Positions 34,715 to 46,587 of a DNA stretch of 64,000 nucleotides are shown here, one piece after another. Each line of letters opens with the position of its first letter. Within the stretch, counting starts at the first letter, position 1. The position numbers and the translations under genes were made by a program. Location: contig JAWPHD010010312.1 in assembly GCA_037043455.1 (NCBI GenBank), positions 1 to 64,000 of the forward strand, written 5' to 3'. This DNA comes from Cyrtodaria siliqua (taxonomy: Eukaryota; Mollusca; Bivalvia; Adapedonta; Hiatellidae). The notes beneath the pieces are model-generated. The model did no database searches. It worked only from the letters and a program-made list of their open reading frames with translations, and was not told where the DNA came from.

Positions 34715-35840
34715 TTATACACCACCCTCAAGGTTGGTTTTAACTATGTTTTCTTTTGATGCATCTTCGCTTGTTATAAAATCGACCCACTCGTCAATAG
34801 CACGACGCATTGGAACGAGACCGTCTACTGGACCGAAGGCCTCAAAGAACTTAGTATCCAAAAGATCATTTGCATGACCGTAGGCCTTCAAGGCGATATG
34901 AGCCTCTTCCTCGGAGATTGACTTGTCCTTGTTTATATCAATGACGTCAAAAAACATATCAACATATCTTGCCACCTGACTGTGGAATTTCTTCCTATCA
35001 GTCGTAAAGTCGTTATTACACGCAGCGACAAACTCTGATTCCGTCACTTCGCCAATTTGCCCTCGGAAAATAAAGTCAGTCCACCATATTTCCAAGTTGT
35101 TTAGAACTTCTTTTTTTCTTTCATCGTCTAGATGATTCAACTCTGCGAACTTTCTCCTGAAAAACAAGCAAATAACCAAACGGAATAAATATCAAAATCA
35201 GCAATGGATATTTTTTAATACTATTTCTTGCTATAACTCTGGTTAATTCTGACATGTTTAGATTATTAGACATTTCTAGGGCATCAGCGTTTCCTATCGC
35301 ACCATTAACTCCATGTTTATACTGTAGGATTATTCGCAAATTATTAGGAATAATACTTTTGAATCAATGTTTTCTAATGTTTAAGCATTAAATGTTGATA
35401 CTTGACTTGTCTTATATGTTTATTGGTAGGCTTTTATGAAAAGTGGTAAAAGGAGTTATTTACTTTTCCATTCAACATGGTTTACTATGGATAATCATAA
35501 AAAGAAATCTGTTCCACTAAATTTCTAGCTGCAATAATATGTCTCGGAATAAATTTCATTTAGTTTTATTGGCCTTTATATTTTATTATATTATTATTTA
35601 TAATACATTTGTATTGAAGCGATTATTACTATCAGAATATATACTCTAAACTAAATTAAATATACAGAGGCCGTCGACAAAATCTAAAACGTTTCGCTAT
35701 ACAGTGAAAATTAAGACATTAACATGACAGCACACCTACCTTGATTCCTCAACATCTGCCATGGAGAGTACACCGTCGTGGTTCACATCCAGGGCCTTGT
35801 GCCAGAGCTTCCACTTGGACACCAAGAACTCGTTTGCCAT
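34715..35840 (-). CDS. Sarcoplasmic calcium-binding protein, paralogue 2
   Basis: Exons 35740-35840 (ATG at 35840) and 34715-35156, with a 583-base GT-AG intron at the same codon as paralogue 1; 180 residues. EF-hand loop 1 (residues 18-29) is DVNHDGVLSMAD and loop 3 (residues 107-118) is DINKDKSISEEE. Both have the acidic and hydroxyl ligands of a working Ca2+ site, including Asp111, which is His in paralogue 1. Hands 2 and 4 are degenerate, as is common in SCPs. Reading frame, splice sites and the upstream TATA-like box are all intact. Differences from paralogue 1 include F16A, I24V, Q52L, F55L, N61D, A95V, I102F, H111D, M114I and V153A (paralogue 1 to 2). This copy looks the more conservative of the pair. 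Confidence 0.87.
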
Positions 35841-35917
35841 TATGAAGAGCACTATAATACTGTAACAAATTTGTTGAATGGTGAACTGTTTATGAAGCAA
35901 TCCACCGTTTAGCAATA

Positions 35918-35925
35918 CTTAAATA
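35918..35925 (-). promoter_or_regulatory. TATA-like box upstream of SCP paralogue 2
   Basis: TATTTAAG on the minus strand, 78 bases before the ATG, as in paralogue 1. Confidence 0.4.
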
Positions 35926-36587
35926 GTATCCTTGCACACTTAATACTTATTATTCATTAACACACCTTTATTATGACAACTTCGTTGTAATCTATCGAAT
36001 CTAGTCCTATATTCGCCAAGGCCCTTGAACTTTCAGGACCTGATCGTAGAAGTTCACGGGAACTTTAATGAATTAATAAATGAATGGTGTATTACGGCAC
36101 GTCGACACAGAAATAGATCATATTGTGCGCTCTGAAGACCTTGTCAGGCTCCCCAGTTTGACTGGGGCGGTACATCTGTCAAACGGTAACGCAGGTGTCC
36201 TAAGGTGAAACTTGTTTGATATGGTAGAATGCATTAGTAAACACTTAAGCGACGCATGGTATAGTGAATCTCAATTTTACCAAAAATGCCTTCATTTTTA
36301 ATATGACATATTATATAGCACTCGTATTTACATGTTATGTGTATTAAAATAATGAATTGATGGCGATGGATGAAAATATTGAATTACGCTTTACGTTCGT
36401 TTATTCACGTAATTACATATTTACTTGTTTATCAAAAACATGTCAGATGAAGCTAGACCTTGACTAACAATGTTATCAAACTGCGTTGATAAGTGAGTGT
36501 CAACATACTTTTGCTTGATATGACAATGGGACTTCATATATCAATATCTAAATGAGTGGTCCTATAAGATTATAATGATTATAATTT

Positions 36588-36730
36588 TGTAGAGGACGCG
36601 ATTGATATATAACTATTTGTAGAGAACGCGATTTATATATAACTATTTGTAGCGGACGAGATTTATATATAACTATTTGTAGAGAATGCGATTTATATAT
36701 AACTATTTGTAGAAGACGAGATGTATATAT
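36588..36730 (+). repeat. 30-bp satellite, short allele in copy 2
   Basis: Five units of the TATAACTATTTGTAGAGGAC satellite. Flanks match those of the large copy 1 array, so copy 1 expanded or copy 2 contracted. Confidence 0.9.
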
Positions 36731-37024
36731 ATAATTATATAAGTAGTATCGTTAAATGCAACATTTAATACTTGCAGTAGCTGTAACTGCAAATAGCATT
36801 TACTAACTGGTCCTTTTGGAGTATTACACACCACTTAAGCCAGTGCTAAAGAGTTAGATGTCCTGAATTGTGTAATTTCTTTTATGAATACAGATGCACT
36901 CAAGCTAAATCACATTTTGCTCTAATTGCGCGAGCATCCTGTTCATTTCATTTCATTTAATAAAAAATCTGCTCTTCATATTTTGATTTAAGTTAGTTAA
37001 TTATGTTCAACTGAAAGATACACA

Positions 37025-37097
37025 AGTAACGGTGTAGTAATAAAGCATCTGCCTCACATACGGTAGGTCTTGGGTTCAATCACAAGAGAGGTCACAC
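37025..37097 (+). repeat. tRNA-like SINE head, copy 2
   Basis: Counterpart of 24984-25058 with box B GGGTTCAATCACA kept and box A partly decayed. Confidence 0.5.
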
Positions 37098-37584
37098 AAA
37101 GTACGTCATACAGATCAATTATGATATGAAATACATGTCCAAAAGTATACTTATAATTATACCAATATACTATTTTAGAGTTATTATGTTATATGTTGTT
37201 TTGTCATAATGTTAGGCCAAAGAAACAACAATATTCTTATGTTTCCTCTAAACAAAAAACCAAAAACGTTTAGCCCTAACCCTGATGTCTTTTTATGGCA
37301 AAAATTAGCAAGCACTGTAAAATCAGGTATTTTTTTCTATACAGCCCATATACTAATATTTTGTTAACTATGAAACACATTTCTTATAAACATTTGTCCT
37401 ACCTGATGTTGAAAAGTTGTAAAAGATTAAATGCATAATGAGCTTTCAGAAAAGTGGCGTCTACAAAATAAAGGCTCACCTCATTAGCTTACACAAACTG
37501 TATTTGGCTACTGCGTCCTTAGTTGCAACTTTAAATTGTTTCTGAAATTGTTCTTGAATTGTTTCTATGGGATATAAATCGTTT

Positions 37585-37731
37585 GTATGGTAATTCTTTG
37601 TACAAGTGTGTGCTATAATCTATGTGTATTATCTGTTTCTATGGTAATTCTTTGTACAAGTGTGTTCTATAATCTGTGTGTATTATCTGTTGCTATGGTA
37701 ACTCTTTGTACAAGTGTGTGCTATAATCTAG
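37585..37731 (+). repeat. 54-bp minisatellite, copy 2
   Basis: Units at 37585, 37639 and 37693, counterpart of 25552-25697. The reading frame is again open through the array, but only because the unit length is a multiple of three. Confidence 0.85.
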
Positions 37732-38693
37732 TCTTGGCAAATAAATCATTGTACGAGTTGCAGTATAGGACGCTTATAAACACTATTTGCTACACTTCTC
37801 TGCTAAATGTGAGTTATTGTTGAATTGTATATATGTGTATTATCTGTTGCTATGGTAATTGTTTGTAAACTTGTTTGATCTGTAAAACAAATGTATTATG
37901 CAAAGTATAATGCTTATTAAATAGATATTTGTTTAATGTTCAGTATGTCAGTATGATTAATATTGATAACTGTATTGATGTATCGAGATAAATTACAATT
38001 GAAAAACAAATAATCTGTGCTAGTTAAGCCCAACGGTTGGTGACATTACCTTTTAATTAATTATTAATTGTTTATGTTGTTGTTGTTTTCATACAGCAGT
38101 CATCTACGAATGACAGCGAGATGTTTAAATATATTTATCACATGACATGCTTCTGGGAGTGTAATAACGCCGTGACTTTTTTTATCGTAATACGGATGCA
38201 AATGAGGACCGAATCACTGTGTACATAAAAACATTTTCCCCAGTTGTTTGCATTATACGATACAACTATTTATCATTATTTGAAATTTTAATTTATAAAG
38301 TGCGTGTTATTAACGAATAATTTGGTTAAAGGCATTATTTGCCTGGCGAACGAGTTACAGTCGCGTTACCTAGCTGACGTCATGAAAACAACAAAACGAC
38401 GTCATGATTAATCTTAAAAATCAAGGTAAATTAGGTGGGACGCAGGGAAAGCTTTTCTCGTGGATATACCGCATAACTCACTTTTGAATTACAAGTGTTT
38501 TAACACGAAGTAGTCCCAATTTGTACTCACGTGCTTTTACGCGGAAATTACAGTTTTCTTTTAAAAAACGCTAGTTCAAGCCACTATTGAATGTTAAAAC
38601 AACACTAACAAAAACTAAAGTAAGTTTATAGGTTAAACAAACCCTAGAATTTGTTCTGACCACTGTTGGCATATATTATATATTATTAATTAA

Positions 38694-39466
38694 CTACTTA
38701 ATATCTGCCGTGGTTTGCACGAAACTGTACGCATCATATGGTAAAAACAAGGCCAATATGGAGAGAAACACTACCGATATGAGAAAACTCGGCCAATATG
38801 AAATTCAAGCAATCTGATTGGCCAATATGACCAAGGCTTTGTTTTCTTTAAGGACGCCATTTTGAAGAAAAAAAGCACAATGTCGCAGCTATTTTCGCCT
38901 ATGTAATGTAGACAATCAATATAATTAAGGTTTGATTCGCTGAAATATAGATATTATGACGTTCGTGTGTGATTTTCCCACGCGCCAGTGGAAGATTTAT
39001 TTGAATCAGATACTTGTTATTAAATGTTATATTGAACATACACCTCTTGTTCTTTCTTACCTGTAAATGATATTTTCAAACGTAGGAATAAAGAGAGATA
39101 TTAAGTAGTTAATTTATAAAAATGTCATTAATTAAGTGTTTTCATATTGGCCTAGTTATTGGACCTTGGACCAATAACTGGGGCAATAACTGGGCCAATA
39201 TGAAAACACTTAATTAATAACATCATATTATTAATTAACTTAGCTATATTAGCCTTGTTTTACTAGAAACTTTACGCACGATACGACGGAAACTCGCCAA
39301 TATGAACCGGAAGTCGGCCAATATGAAAAAAACAAGGCCAATATGAAGACACTTGCCAATACGAGATTTAAGTGACGTCATTCACGTTAGGAAACGTCAT
39401 TCGCGCTCGCTTTTTGACATATAAATTTAATGAACGCTACTATAAATAAACGCAAAGTATGTCAAA
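38694..39466. mobile_element. Copy 2-specific insert rich in GGCCAATATG
   Basis: About 0.77 kb absent from copy 1: copy 1 reads from ATTATTAATTAA (26630) straight into GGTATGTCAAAATAATTTGA, while copy 2 resumes at 39466. The insert holds many direct and inverted copies of (G)GCCAATATG and a fold-back at about 39124-39222 with ATTAATTAAGTG arms. No coding frame. Probably a MITE cluster. Confidence 0.55.
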
Positions 39467-39521
39467 ATAATTTGATTATAAACGAATTAAACTGTAGTGG
39501 CTGTTAATTAAGAAAATTGTC

Positions 39522-39656
39522 ATTAATTAAGTGTTTTCATCTTGTATGAGTTATTGGTCCTCGGACTGTCATATTGGCCCGCGGCCTTCGGCCTTGGGCC
39601 AATATGACAGTCCTTGGACCAATAACTGGGCCAATATGAAATCACTTAAGTAATAA
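39522..39656. repeat. Long near-perfect palindrome
   Basis: Arms run from CATTAATTAAGTGTTTTCAT through GTTATTGGTCC, GGACTGTCATATTGGCCCG and back through GGGCCAATATGACAGTCC, GGACCAATAACTGGGCCAAT to CACTTAAGTAAT, with CGGCCTTCGGCC at the centre. The copy 1 equivalent (26696-26785) lacks the inner GTCATATTGGCCCG arms. Confidence 0.75.
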
Positions 39657-40071
39657 CATCTTAGTCTAAATCGCAATTCAAATGTGAAGATCAAAAATAC
39701 TGAGTTTTTTATAACTCCAAAATTACCGATTTCTCAAAACGGTCTCAAAAAATGTGTAGTAACCAATTTGGCTTTAATTAACAGGAATGATAGATCAGTA
39801 CCTCTGCTACCTTTCCCGAAATGTTCGGCAAAATTGACGAGTACTCAAATATTTAGACCCTTTTGAAATATGGTAACCCCTGTTTGTCACTGAAAACACT
39901 CATATTCAAAATAGCGGCTACAAGGTAAATAATCAAAACTGAAAAGCAACAACAGAAACGTAAAACATGAATATTTTCTACTCCCGGGCATAGAGTCTAG
40001 TTATTTCCTGTCCCAAATAAAAATATGTCAGTAAATCTGAAGGGTTCAAGCACTATTCTGCCTTTTTTTAG

Positions 40072-41208
40072 CATATGTACTTGTCGGCTGTTGTTGTGGT
40101 GTTGTGTTGACTTGGATACACAACAATACTTGTAGAACAGCTGTGACCAAGATTGATCAAGGTCATGACTCATCAGTACGATCTCATGTCACGTTCGCCT
40201 GGATTAGGCTAGTGACACTGACAAATTAGGTGATTAGACGTAAACAAAATACAGGTTTGTACTCTTTACTGAATCTTAAATGTTATTTTCCCTGCAAGTT
40301 CATGATGATCATATTTATCAATGTAATAGAGTGCATGGGCGTATAGCTATACCGTTTTCAATGGGTTTGCAATAGCTACATGCTAAGCCCCTGGAGTGTC
40401 TCCGTTTGCTAACATTAAATTATAGCATTGGTATATGTTAATACTTGCTAAAGTAAATAATTGAAGGCACCGATTCTGTGGGGGTCCTCTGATCCCCCGC
40501 CCCTAGAATCTGTGTTTTCAATTATTTACTTTTGTGCGTACAATTCATGATAGTATACGTATCGCGATACTTAACTGACGATACGATATGAATCGCGATA
40601 CACAGTTTCATTAAATAATATCTTATTTTCATAATATAAGCCAAAATATTAGCATATGAGAGGTAAATACAGTAGCTACTTCAATTAATAATTCTTTATT
40701 AAACAATCTAGGCGTCTCCGTGGCCGAATGGTTAACGACGTTGCGTTGTAAACCTTCGCCTCACACCGCTGAAGGTTTGAATCCCGCTGGAGCTCGACTT
40801 GTGAGGAAGTGCCGATTCTTACGGATGGCGTGAGGTGTACAATACTGGTTCTACTCAGGAAAAGTGGGTGGTGTGCCTCCACCACAAAAACTCTTACATG
40901 TTTGAAAATGACGTGAAACACCAAACAAACAACAAAAACAATTATCAAACAGTCTCAAATAATATAAAACCATAGGAAACATACTTTTTTACAATCATTT
41001 GTGGGATTTGTCAATAAGAGCAAGGTTGCGCTTAGTGTTGTACCGTATCGCGATACAGACCCCACGATACGATATGTGTATCGTGAGAGAAAGTATCGCG
41101 ATATAATCATAATAATCATATCGCGATTTTTCTTTCAGGGATTCTTGTAGATGTTGCCACCTTCTGTCAAGTGACATCTCCAAGTTGCGACTCTGAAAAT
41201 GAGCCTAG
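40072..41208 (+). pseudogene. Candidate exon pair, copy 2 (disrupted)
   Basis: Counterpart of the 27203-27385 and 28443-28512 exon-like segments: 40072-40254 and 41139-41208, same lengths (183 and 70 bases) and same GT/AG borders. In the first segment ACC-TTG has become AAT-TAG at 40224-40229, which puts a stop in the frame used in copy 1. The second segment stays open. Confidence 0.3.
40711..40940 (+). repeat. tRNA-derived SINE family S, copy 2
   Basis: Duplicated counterpart of 27893-28121, with GTCTCCGTGGCCGAATGGTT head, box B GGTTTGAATCCCG and the same body and tail. The flanking TATCGCGATA palindromes (about 40560-40605 and 41045-41125) are kept. Confidence 0.8.
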
Positions 41209-41727
41209 GTAACTAAAGCTGAAGCAATAACCTTTAGAATAGTTGACCTATGTGATATAACTTAGGCTAATAACCTGGAGCCACCCCAGGAACGGGAATT
41301 AAAAACTGTACCTAAGCTACACTTACTATTGAATATTTATAGTTCGAGCCACCCCAGAAAGGGAAATACGGGACTGTACATTGGGCTACTCTAAGTCTTA
41401 TATCAAATATATTTCTGTTGTTCTTTAATATGATTTTTGATTTTTATAAATGAGGATTTTAAGCTGGAGAACAATTAGATATACCGATTCTTTTGAGTGG
41501 CATAACCCATTGTGTACAGATTGTTTTTTTATTGTGTTATAAGGGAGTCGGTCATTTTGCAGTAAACACAGGTATTTATTTGTTGTTGCCTAACTATGTC
41601 CCAGCTCATTGGGATACTTTAGCAAGCCTTTAATAAGGCAATTTTTTTTGAGATATTGTGAGATTCTATTTATCACATAAAACCATGGATATAAGTTTAC
41701 AAAACAACGCCCTTGTTAAACTACGCG

Positions 41728-41805
41728 TTCATTCTTACGGATGGCGGGAGGTGTACAGTACTGGTTTTACCCAGGAAAAGTATAGTGGTCTGCCTCCTCA
41801 TAAAA
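41728..41805 (+). repeat. SINE family S body fragment, copy 2
   Basis: Counterpart of 28984-29063; head-less. Confidence 0.7.
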
Positions 41806-42038
41806 AGTATGCAAATAAGCCTAGTATTCGCTGCCAAAAACATCGATAATGACTATGATCCAATCCCCACGGTTTATGTCGGTTTCGCGTGTTAAAGCGT
41901 CAGGCAAAATGCACTAAAGGTCGAGTTATGTGAGTTATATAATAAATAGAATCTAACATTCTTTCTCATTTATTATTGAAATATTTTTCTTCGGCCTTAT
42001 GTACTACGATGTAAATTTTTACTGCATACTGAAACATG

Positions 42039-42865
42039 TCAGACATCACATTCCCGTTCAGACCATCGAACCAGCAGACGTGTTCATCTACAATTTTTAA
42101 ATTGAAGAAGGTCAGGGCGAGTTTTGCATAAGGCGATGGCGACGCGTCCTGTAGGGGATCGATTGATTAGAACTACCATCAACGTCAACCATCAACGTCG
42201 GGCCCTGTGGACGGCGATACACAACGATCTATTGGGCCGAACGTTGGAAGTGTTGTTTGAACGTGTCCACCATCAACGTCGGTCACGGTGGACGTTTCTA
42301 GCGGCTTACCCAAGATACAAGAGCTCGTCCATCGAGCCGAACGTTGAACGTGTAGTATCACACTTAGGCAGTCGTGAGCAATGATACAACAATACGTTCC
42401 AATTAGGTATACACCCTACACTAGTGTGGTACCGTGGCCTTCTGAGGGCCGTTTCTTGGATTCTACTGAGACGTATAACCACCACGGATACAGACATAAA
42501 CATCACGGGATTCACAATCAACAGGATTGACCTGCTTGGCGATGACAGCGCGGAATTTCAAATGCATGCGGATTGACCCACTGGACAAGCTTCAAATCTA
42601 CTGTGCCCTGATTGGTCGGAGAGCTTCTAAACATCTTTCGAGCCGGAAATGGGATTGACCTACTTACCAACTTTGCAGTCATCCCATTGGTCGAAATCTT
42701 CAATTTCTACAATTAATCTTCTTCGAGAATATAATCTTCTACATACTATCTACGTTGGATCTCTTCACTATCAACTCTACTTCTGCAGTTCTACAGGGAA
42801 CTTCTTTGGATGGAGGGATGTGGCATTTACTACTGGACCGGACTCCACTGCATAATCTTCTTTTG
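42039..42865. other. Copy 2-specific, GC-richer segment
   Basis: Sequence here does not match copy 1 and is visibly richer in G and C than its surroundings. It contains two tandem-like CCATCAACGTCGG blocks (about 42187 and 42269). Frames of 60-86 codons are open on both strands but no motif is recognised. It may be a transposon or a solo LTR; no terminal repeats were found. Confidence 0.4.
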
Positions 42866-42869
42866 AAAC

Positions 42870-42901
42870 GCTCGCCAAAAGGCCTAGTTGCCTACGGCGA
42901 G
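42870..42901 (+). other. Short hairpin with compensatory change, copy 2
   Basis: CTCGCC pairs with GGCGAG at the position homologous to the 30760-30792 hairpin; an inner AGGC/GCCT pairing is also possible. Confidence 0.4.
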
Positions 42902-42983
42902 GATAAATAAAACCGTGTACGACGAAACGTGTCAGATGAACTGTTTCTTCTAAGAAGCAAAGTCAATCTACGCAACCTATACG

Positions 42984-43295
42984 ATGGCTACTGTTACTTA
43001 CGGACAGATATCGAATGAGGATGAGTGGTCCGCTTTATCAGGCGATTATAAGGTATGTATAACTAACAACTCTCTATGCACAGTAGAGTCTGATGCATTT
43101 GCTTTATCTTCGAACACAACACACTCAACAGTGGCCAGAACCGCTGTAACACAACCATCATCAACAACAGACACAATCACTGTTACACCACCTCCAATAG
43201 CAACAAACACTATGGTTAAAAAACAACAACACATGGAGTCAACCACAACACATGGTTCTCAATTATATATATATTATATTATTATTATAACATAA
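42984..43295 (+). CDS. Thr/Ser-rich hypothetical ORF, copy 2
   Basis: A 103-codon frame starting MATVTYGQISNEDEWSALSG, counterpart of 30873-31166 and about 95 percent identical by eye. The splice donor AAG-GTATGT after codon 23 (43052/43053) is kept. The end differs because a TA-rich run replaces the stop used in copy 1. Unrecognised; may be a first exon or non-coding. Confidence 0.3.
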   Translation: MATVTYGQISNEDEWSALSGDYKVCITNNSLCTVESDAFALSSNTTHSTVARTAVTQPSSTTDTITVTPPPIATNTMVKKQQHMESTTTHGSQLYIYYIIIIT

Positions 43296-43945
43296 TCGTT
43301 TCATAAACCACCTCTGGCTTGGTATTAAAATCCCGTAAGTTAAGGTTGTGAGATACAAGAATACATTTATAATATAGAGTTATTACTATATCACGGTAAA
43401 ATAATCTGTATAATCTATAGTGGGGATATTTGTCTATGCACTACTTGGTAAATGTTTTATAGGTGATGAGACTCGCTGAGGAGTCGAAATAGATTATCAA
43501 AAAACAAAACATCAACAAAAAACGCAATATATAATATTTATTATTTCTTTTATCTAACAATGTTTTCCTCCTTTTTCACAAATATAATATCCAATTTAAA
43601 AAATACATGTACGAACAAATATAAAACGTTTTTATACGTGTCACTAATCTCCTTATTTCGTGATACGTTTCCCATTGCCACTTCTATTATACGTGTCACT
43701 AACTAATATCTCTTATTGATATTATAAACGTATAAGTGTCAATAGCGTCGGCCTATAAAATATCAAGTTCCTATATGCATGCAGCTAACATATCACTCTC
43801 GACTGACAAAACAGTAAACACTCACTCCTAAAATAAATAGAATTATAATTCCAATATCTCTTCCTCTTTTTCCTTCAAATCAACCGTAATATTAAAGTAT
43901 ATATTTGGGAAACGCAACAAATGCTTCGAAACTATCAGTTATTAT

Positions 43946-44287
43946 ATGGAACGAACTAGATGGGACCGAACGAACAGTTTCGGGCCGAAACGTCTTGATT
44001 TCAACTACACATATTTTGGGATTTATTTTGTGGAAAAGTCTAATTTGTCTGTCATAGCATTACATATAGAGAAATTGATAAAAATCACTCACAAATCTGC
44101 AATATTGTCATCAATACAACATTATAAAGAAGAGCGCTATTTTGCGGAGAGATACAATCGAAAACCGAACCAAATTCATAATGTTGCTTACAAACCATTG
44201 AGCGGCACCCAATACTTTCCGAGCCACATTTACCGAGTACGGAAATTGGCGAAGAGTTCCGATCGAAAAAAGTCAAAACACAGTTAA
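43946..44287 (+). CDS. Unrecognised 113-codon ORF
   Basis: Opens MERTRWDRTNSFGPKRLDFN and ends in a basic KSSDRKKSKHS. It sits between duplication copy 2 and block C. No domain is recognised and there is no second copy to test conservation, so it may be chance. The end overlaps the start of block C. Confidence 0.15.
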   Translation: MERTRWDRTNSFGPKRLDFNYTYFGIYFVEKSNLSVIALHIEKLIKITHKSAILSSIQHYKEERYFAERYNRKPNQIHNVAYKPLSGTQYFPSHIYRVRKLAKSSDRKKSKHS

Positions 44288-45366
44288 CTTCCTTTTTAAG
44301 GGGAGGTCATGACTATATTCGTTCCAAACGCAGTTAACTGCCATCCGGCCCACCTCTATTCGCCTTGGATCTAGTCCATGCAGTTGGCCGGTTACCAGAT
44401 TAATCGTTAACGTGATGTCATTAGGTGAACAACCGCCTGGCAAATTTATAAAATAATGGTGATTATTAACAGCTGAGAGTCAAGGTAACGGTATTTCTAC
44501 TTAAACTTTAAATGCTTCTGCAGTATCGACAATCTAAAATACAATCATAGATCTAGGTACCTGCATATCCATGATACAATGTTTAAATGACATAGATAGA
44601 TGTTACGGTAAAGTCGGTGGGTGGGGATATTTTAACCAATGCAGTCTGCTGTTGCCAAGTTTACTGCTATTTTATTTAGAACTCTGATGTTGAACGGTGA
44701 TTTAATAGTCAATACTTTTTATTAAGTTCTGAAAAATGGTTTGGCGTAGGAACAGGTGTGGGGTTGGGGCCCAATAATCTGAGAGTGTGGGGGTGGGGTG
44801 TGTGGAGAGGGAGAGATCAGAGTATGTTAAAAGGGGCCCGGGTGGCAGAGTATGTTTTGGCACCCACTCCCCCTGCCTCCCCGCACCCGCCACAATTTTT
44901 TGCCAAATTATGTGGATCCCCACAAAAAAATAAAGTGTCCCGAAATGTTACAGTCTAGTTGCAAACAAATGCAGTTTAATTAAGAAATGATAAATACGTA
45001 CCTGTGTTTTATCAGTTAATAAAATACAGTTAGGAGTTCGTATGGATGCATAGTAATTAAATCACGATTGCTTAGCACTCGTGATTTAATATAACGCACT
45101 CGTGATTTAATTACTCGCATCGGAATGATTCTATTCGATTCTAACACAACAATAACCCCATTTGCCTGACTCCAGTACGTGCTTGTTAACATCCCTCTGC
45201 CAGTAAATCTTCTCCTTTTTGCAGTGTTAAACAGTAGCTTCTTGAACATATATTTTTAATGGAGTATCAACACATTATTTAAGGTTAATTTGAGCCGCCC
45301 CAGACAGAGAAGAAGGATATATAGAAATCATATAACCTTCAATACACTGGACTGCCCACTTTATGT
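44268..45366 (+). repeat. Duplication C, copy 1
   Basis: Aligns with 48152-49108 and then with 50540-50757. Landmarks: GTTAACTGCCATC, CAGTTGGCCGGTTA, AAAAGGGGCCCGGG, GAGCCGCCCCAGACAGAG. It contains a G-rich then C-rich tract (about 44755-44895). Frames on both strands across that tract are compositional. Confidence 0.75.
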
Positions 45367-45367
45367 C

Positions 45368-45629
45368 GGGCGCATCCTTGGCCGGGATAGTAAAGAGGCT
45401 GCGTCTAAAACTGTCTCGTCTCTCACAGCTACGGGTTTGAATCCCACTGTAAGCTTGACTTGTCAAGTGAGAAATTGTCGATAATCACGGACGGCTGGTA
45501 TACAGGTATACAGTACTGGTTCTACCCAAGAAAAAAATGGGTCTGCTTCTACCACAAAAAATAGACCGTCATATATAGCCTAACATGTGCTAAAAATGAC
45601 GTAAACGTAACACAACATTCAAACAGTTT
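45368..45629 (+). repeat. tRNA-derived SINE family S, copy 3
   Basis: Head CATCCTTGGCCGGGATAGT, box B GGGTTTGAATCCCACTG, then body ACAGTACTGGTTCTACCCA, CTGCTTCTACCACAAAA. More diverged from copies 1 and 2 than they are from each other. Confidence 0.7.
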
Positions 45630-45779
45630 ATGTCCTCATCAAAAAGACAAAGCTAATAAATTAAACGCTTTCCCATTGGCACAATGAAACACTCAGTGGT
45701 GCAAGTAAGATCTCTAAATTCAAAATCTAACATTCTGTGTCACAACCCGTTTCAGAAATTAAAGACGGTTTAGACAAGT

Positions 45780-46212
45780 GCTATCAATAGCGTTTGCTGA
45801 ATCGGTTATATAACTGTGTTTTGAAAATATGTGGTTTAAAGTTTTTTTGTAGTTGTTTTTAATATATTTTATATTTTTCAGTGCCATTTCTGCCTTAATT
45901 AAGCTTAATTAAGCTGCGCAGCACCCTTAGATGTCCTGAATGTTCAAGAATGTCCAAGTAAGGAATAGAGTATGCGTCAGTCTTTCATTGTTTATGGTTG
46001 TTTATGACTGGGTTCTGCTTTATGTAGAACTCACCATTAATAACCTGCAACGGATGGCTTGAACTTGCAACCAAACTAAAAAGGACTGGATGTACATGTA
46101 CCATTAATGAGGCGCAGTTATCTGTGGTTGATGGATACAATAGTGGGAATAAGTGATGTACCAAACAATCAACTGTGACCAACGATCAGTTATTTAGTAA
46201 TTGATATTAAGT
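45780..46212 (+). repeat. Duplication D, copy 1
   Basis: Aligns with 56200-56611 from CTATCAATAGCGTTTGCTGA to GTAATTGATATTAAG. No gene recognised; the 86-codon frame at 46201-46461 starts at its right edge and has no motif. Confidence 0.8.
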
Positions 46213-46587
46213 TGTGGCATTCCACAAGAAATCATTGCAAACAATAGAACCCTAGTATCACTAAAAACGAAACATACAAGCTACTTAGTCAAGAATCAGT
46301 CGGATTACTACCATCTCAAAATAGTACAAAATATACTCCTTTTTTATATACAAAGAAAGTTACATTTTTTGCGTACAATGCAGAGACGGGGAAGCGAACT
46401 CGAACTGCATTCGTCTAGTGACATTGGTGAGAGCTTCTCAAGCACAGCGACAGCTTTGTAGGCACCACGGGTGATAGGTTGATGACAATCAGGCACAGCG
46501 GCCCTGCTGTACTTAAAGCACCTGGGGAAGATCCTGAGATGTGAGTGAGTTCAAGTACGTTACCCAGACATGATTTGATATTTTATA

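Larger units (their letters stand above)
32744..43896. repeat. Tandem segmental duplication, copy 2
   Basis: Counterpart of 13921-31876 in the same orientation, about 11.15 kb. Copy 2 has a short (5-unit) satellite, no LTR element, an extra 0.77-kb insert (38694-39466), an extra 0.83-kb segment (42039-42865) and several small deletions around the MITE at 40.5-41.1 kb. Confidence 0.85.

Noticed and set aside
44702..44958. Pro/Gly/Trp-rich frames on both strands
   Set aside because: They come from the G-rich and C-rich tracts; the matching region in duplication C copy 2 has different frames.
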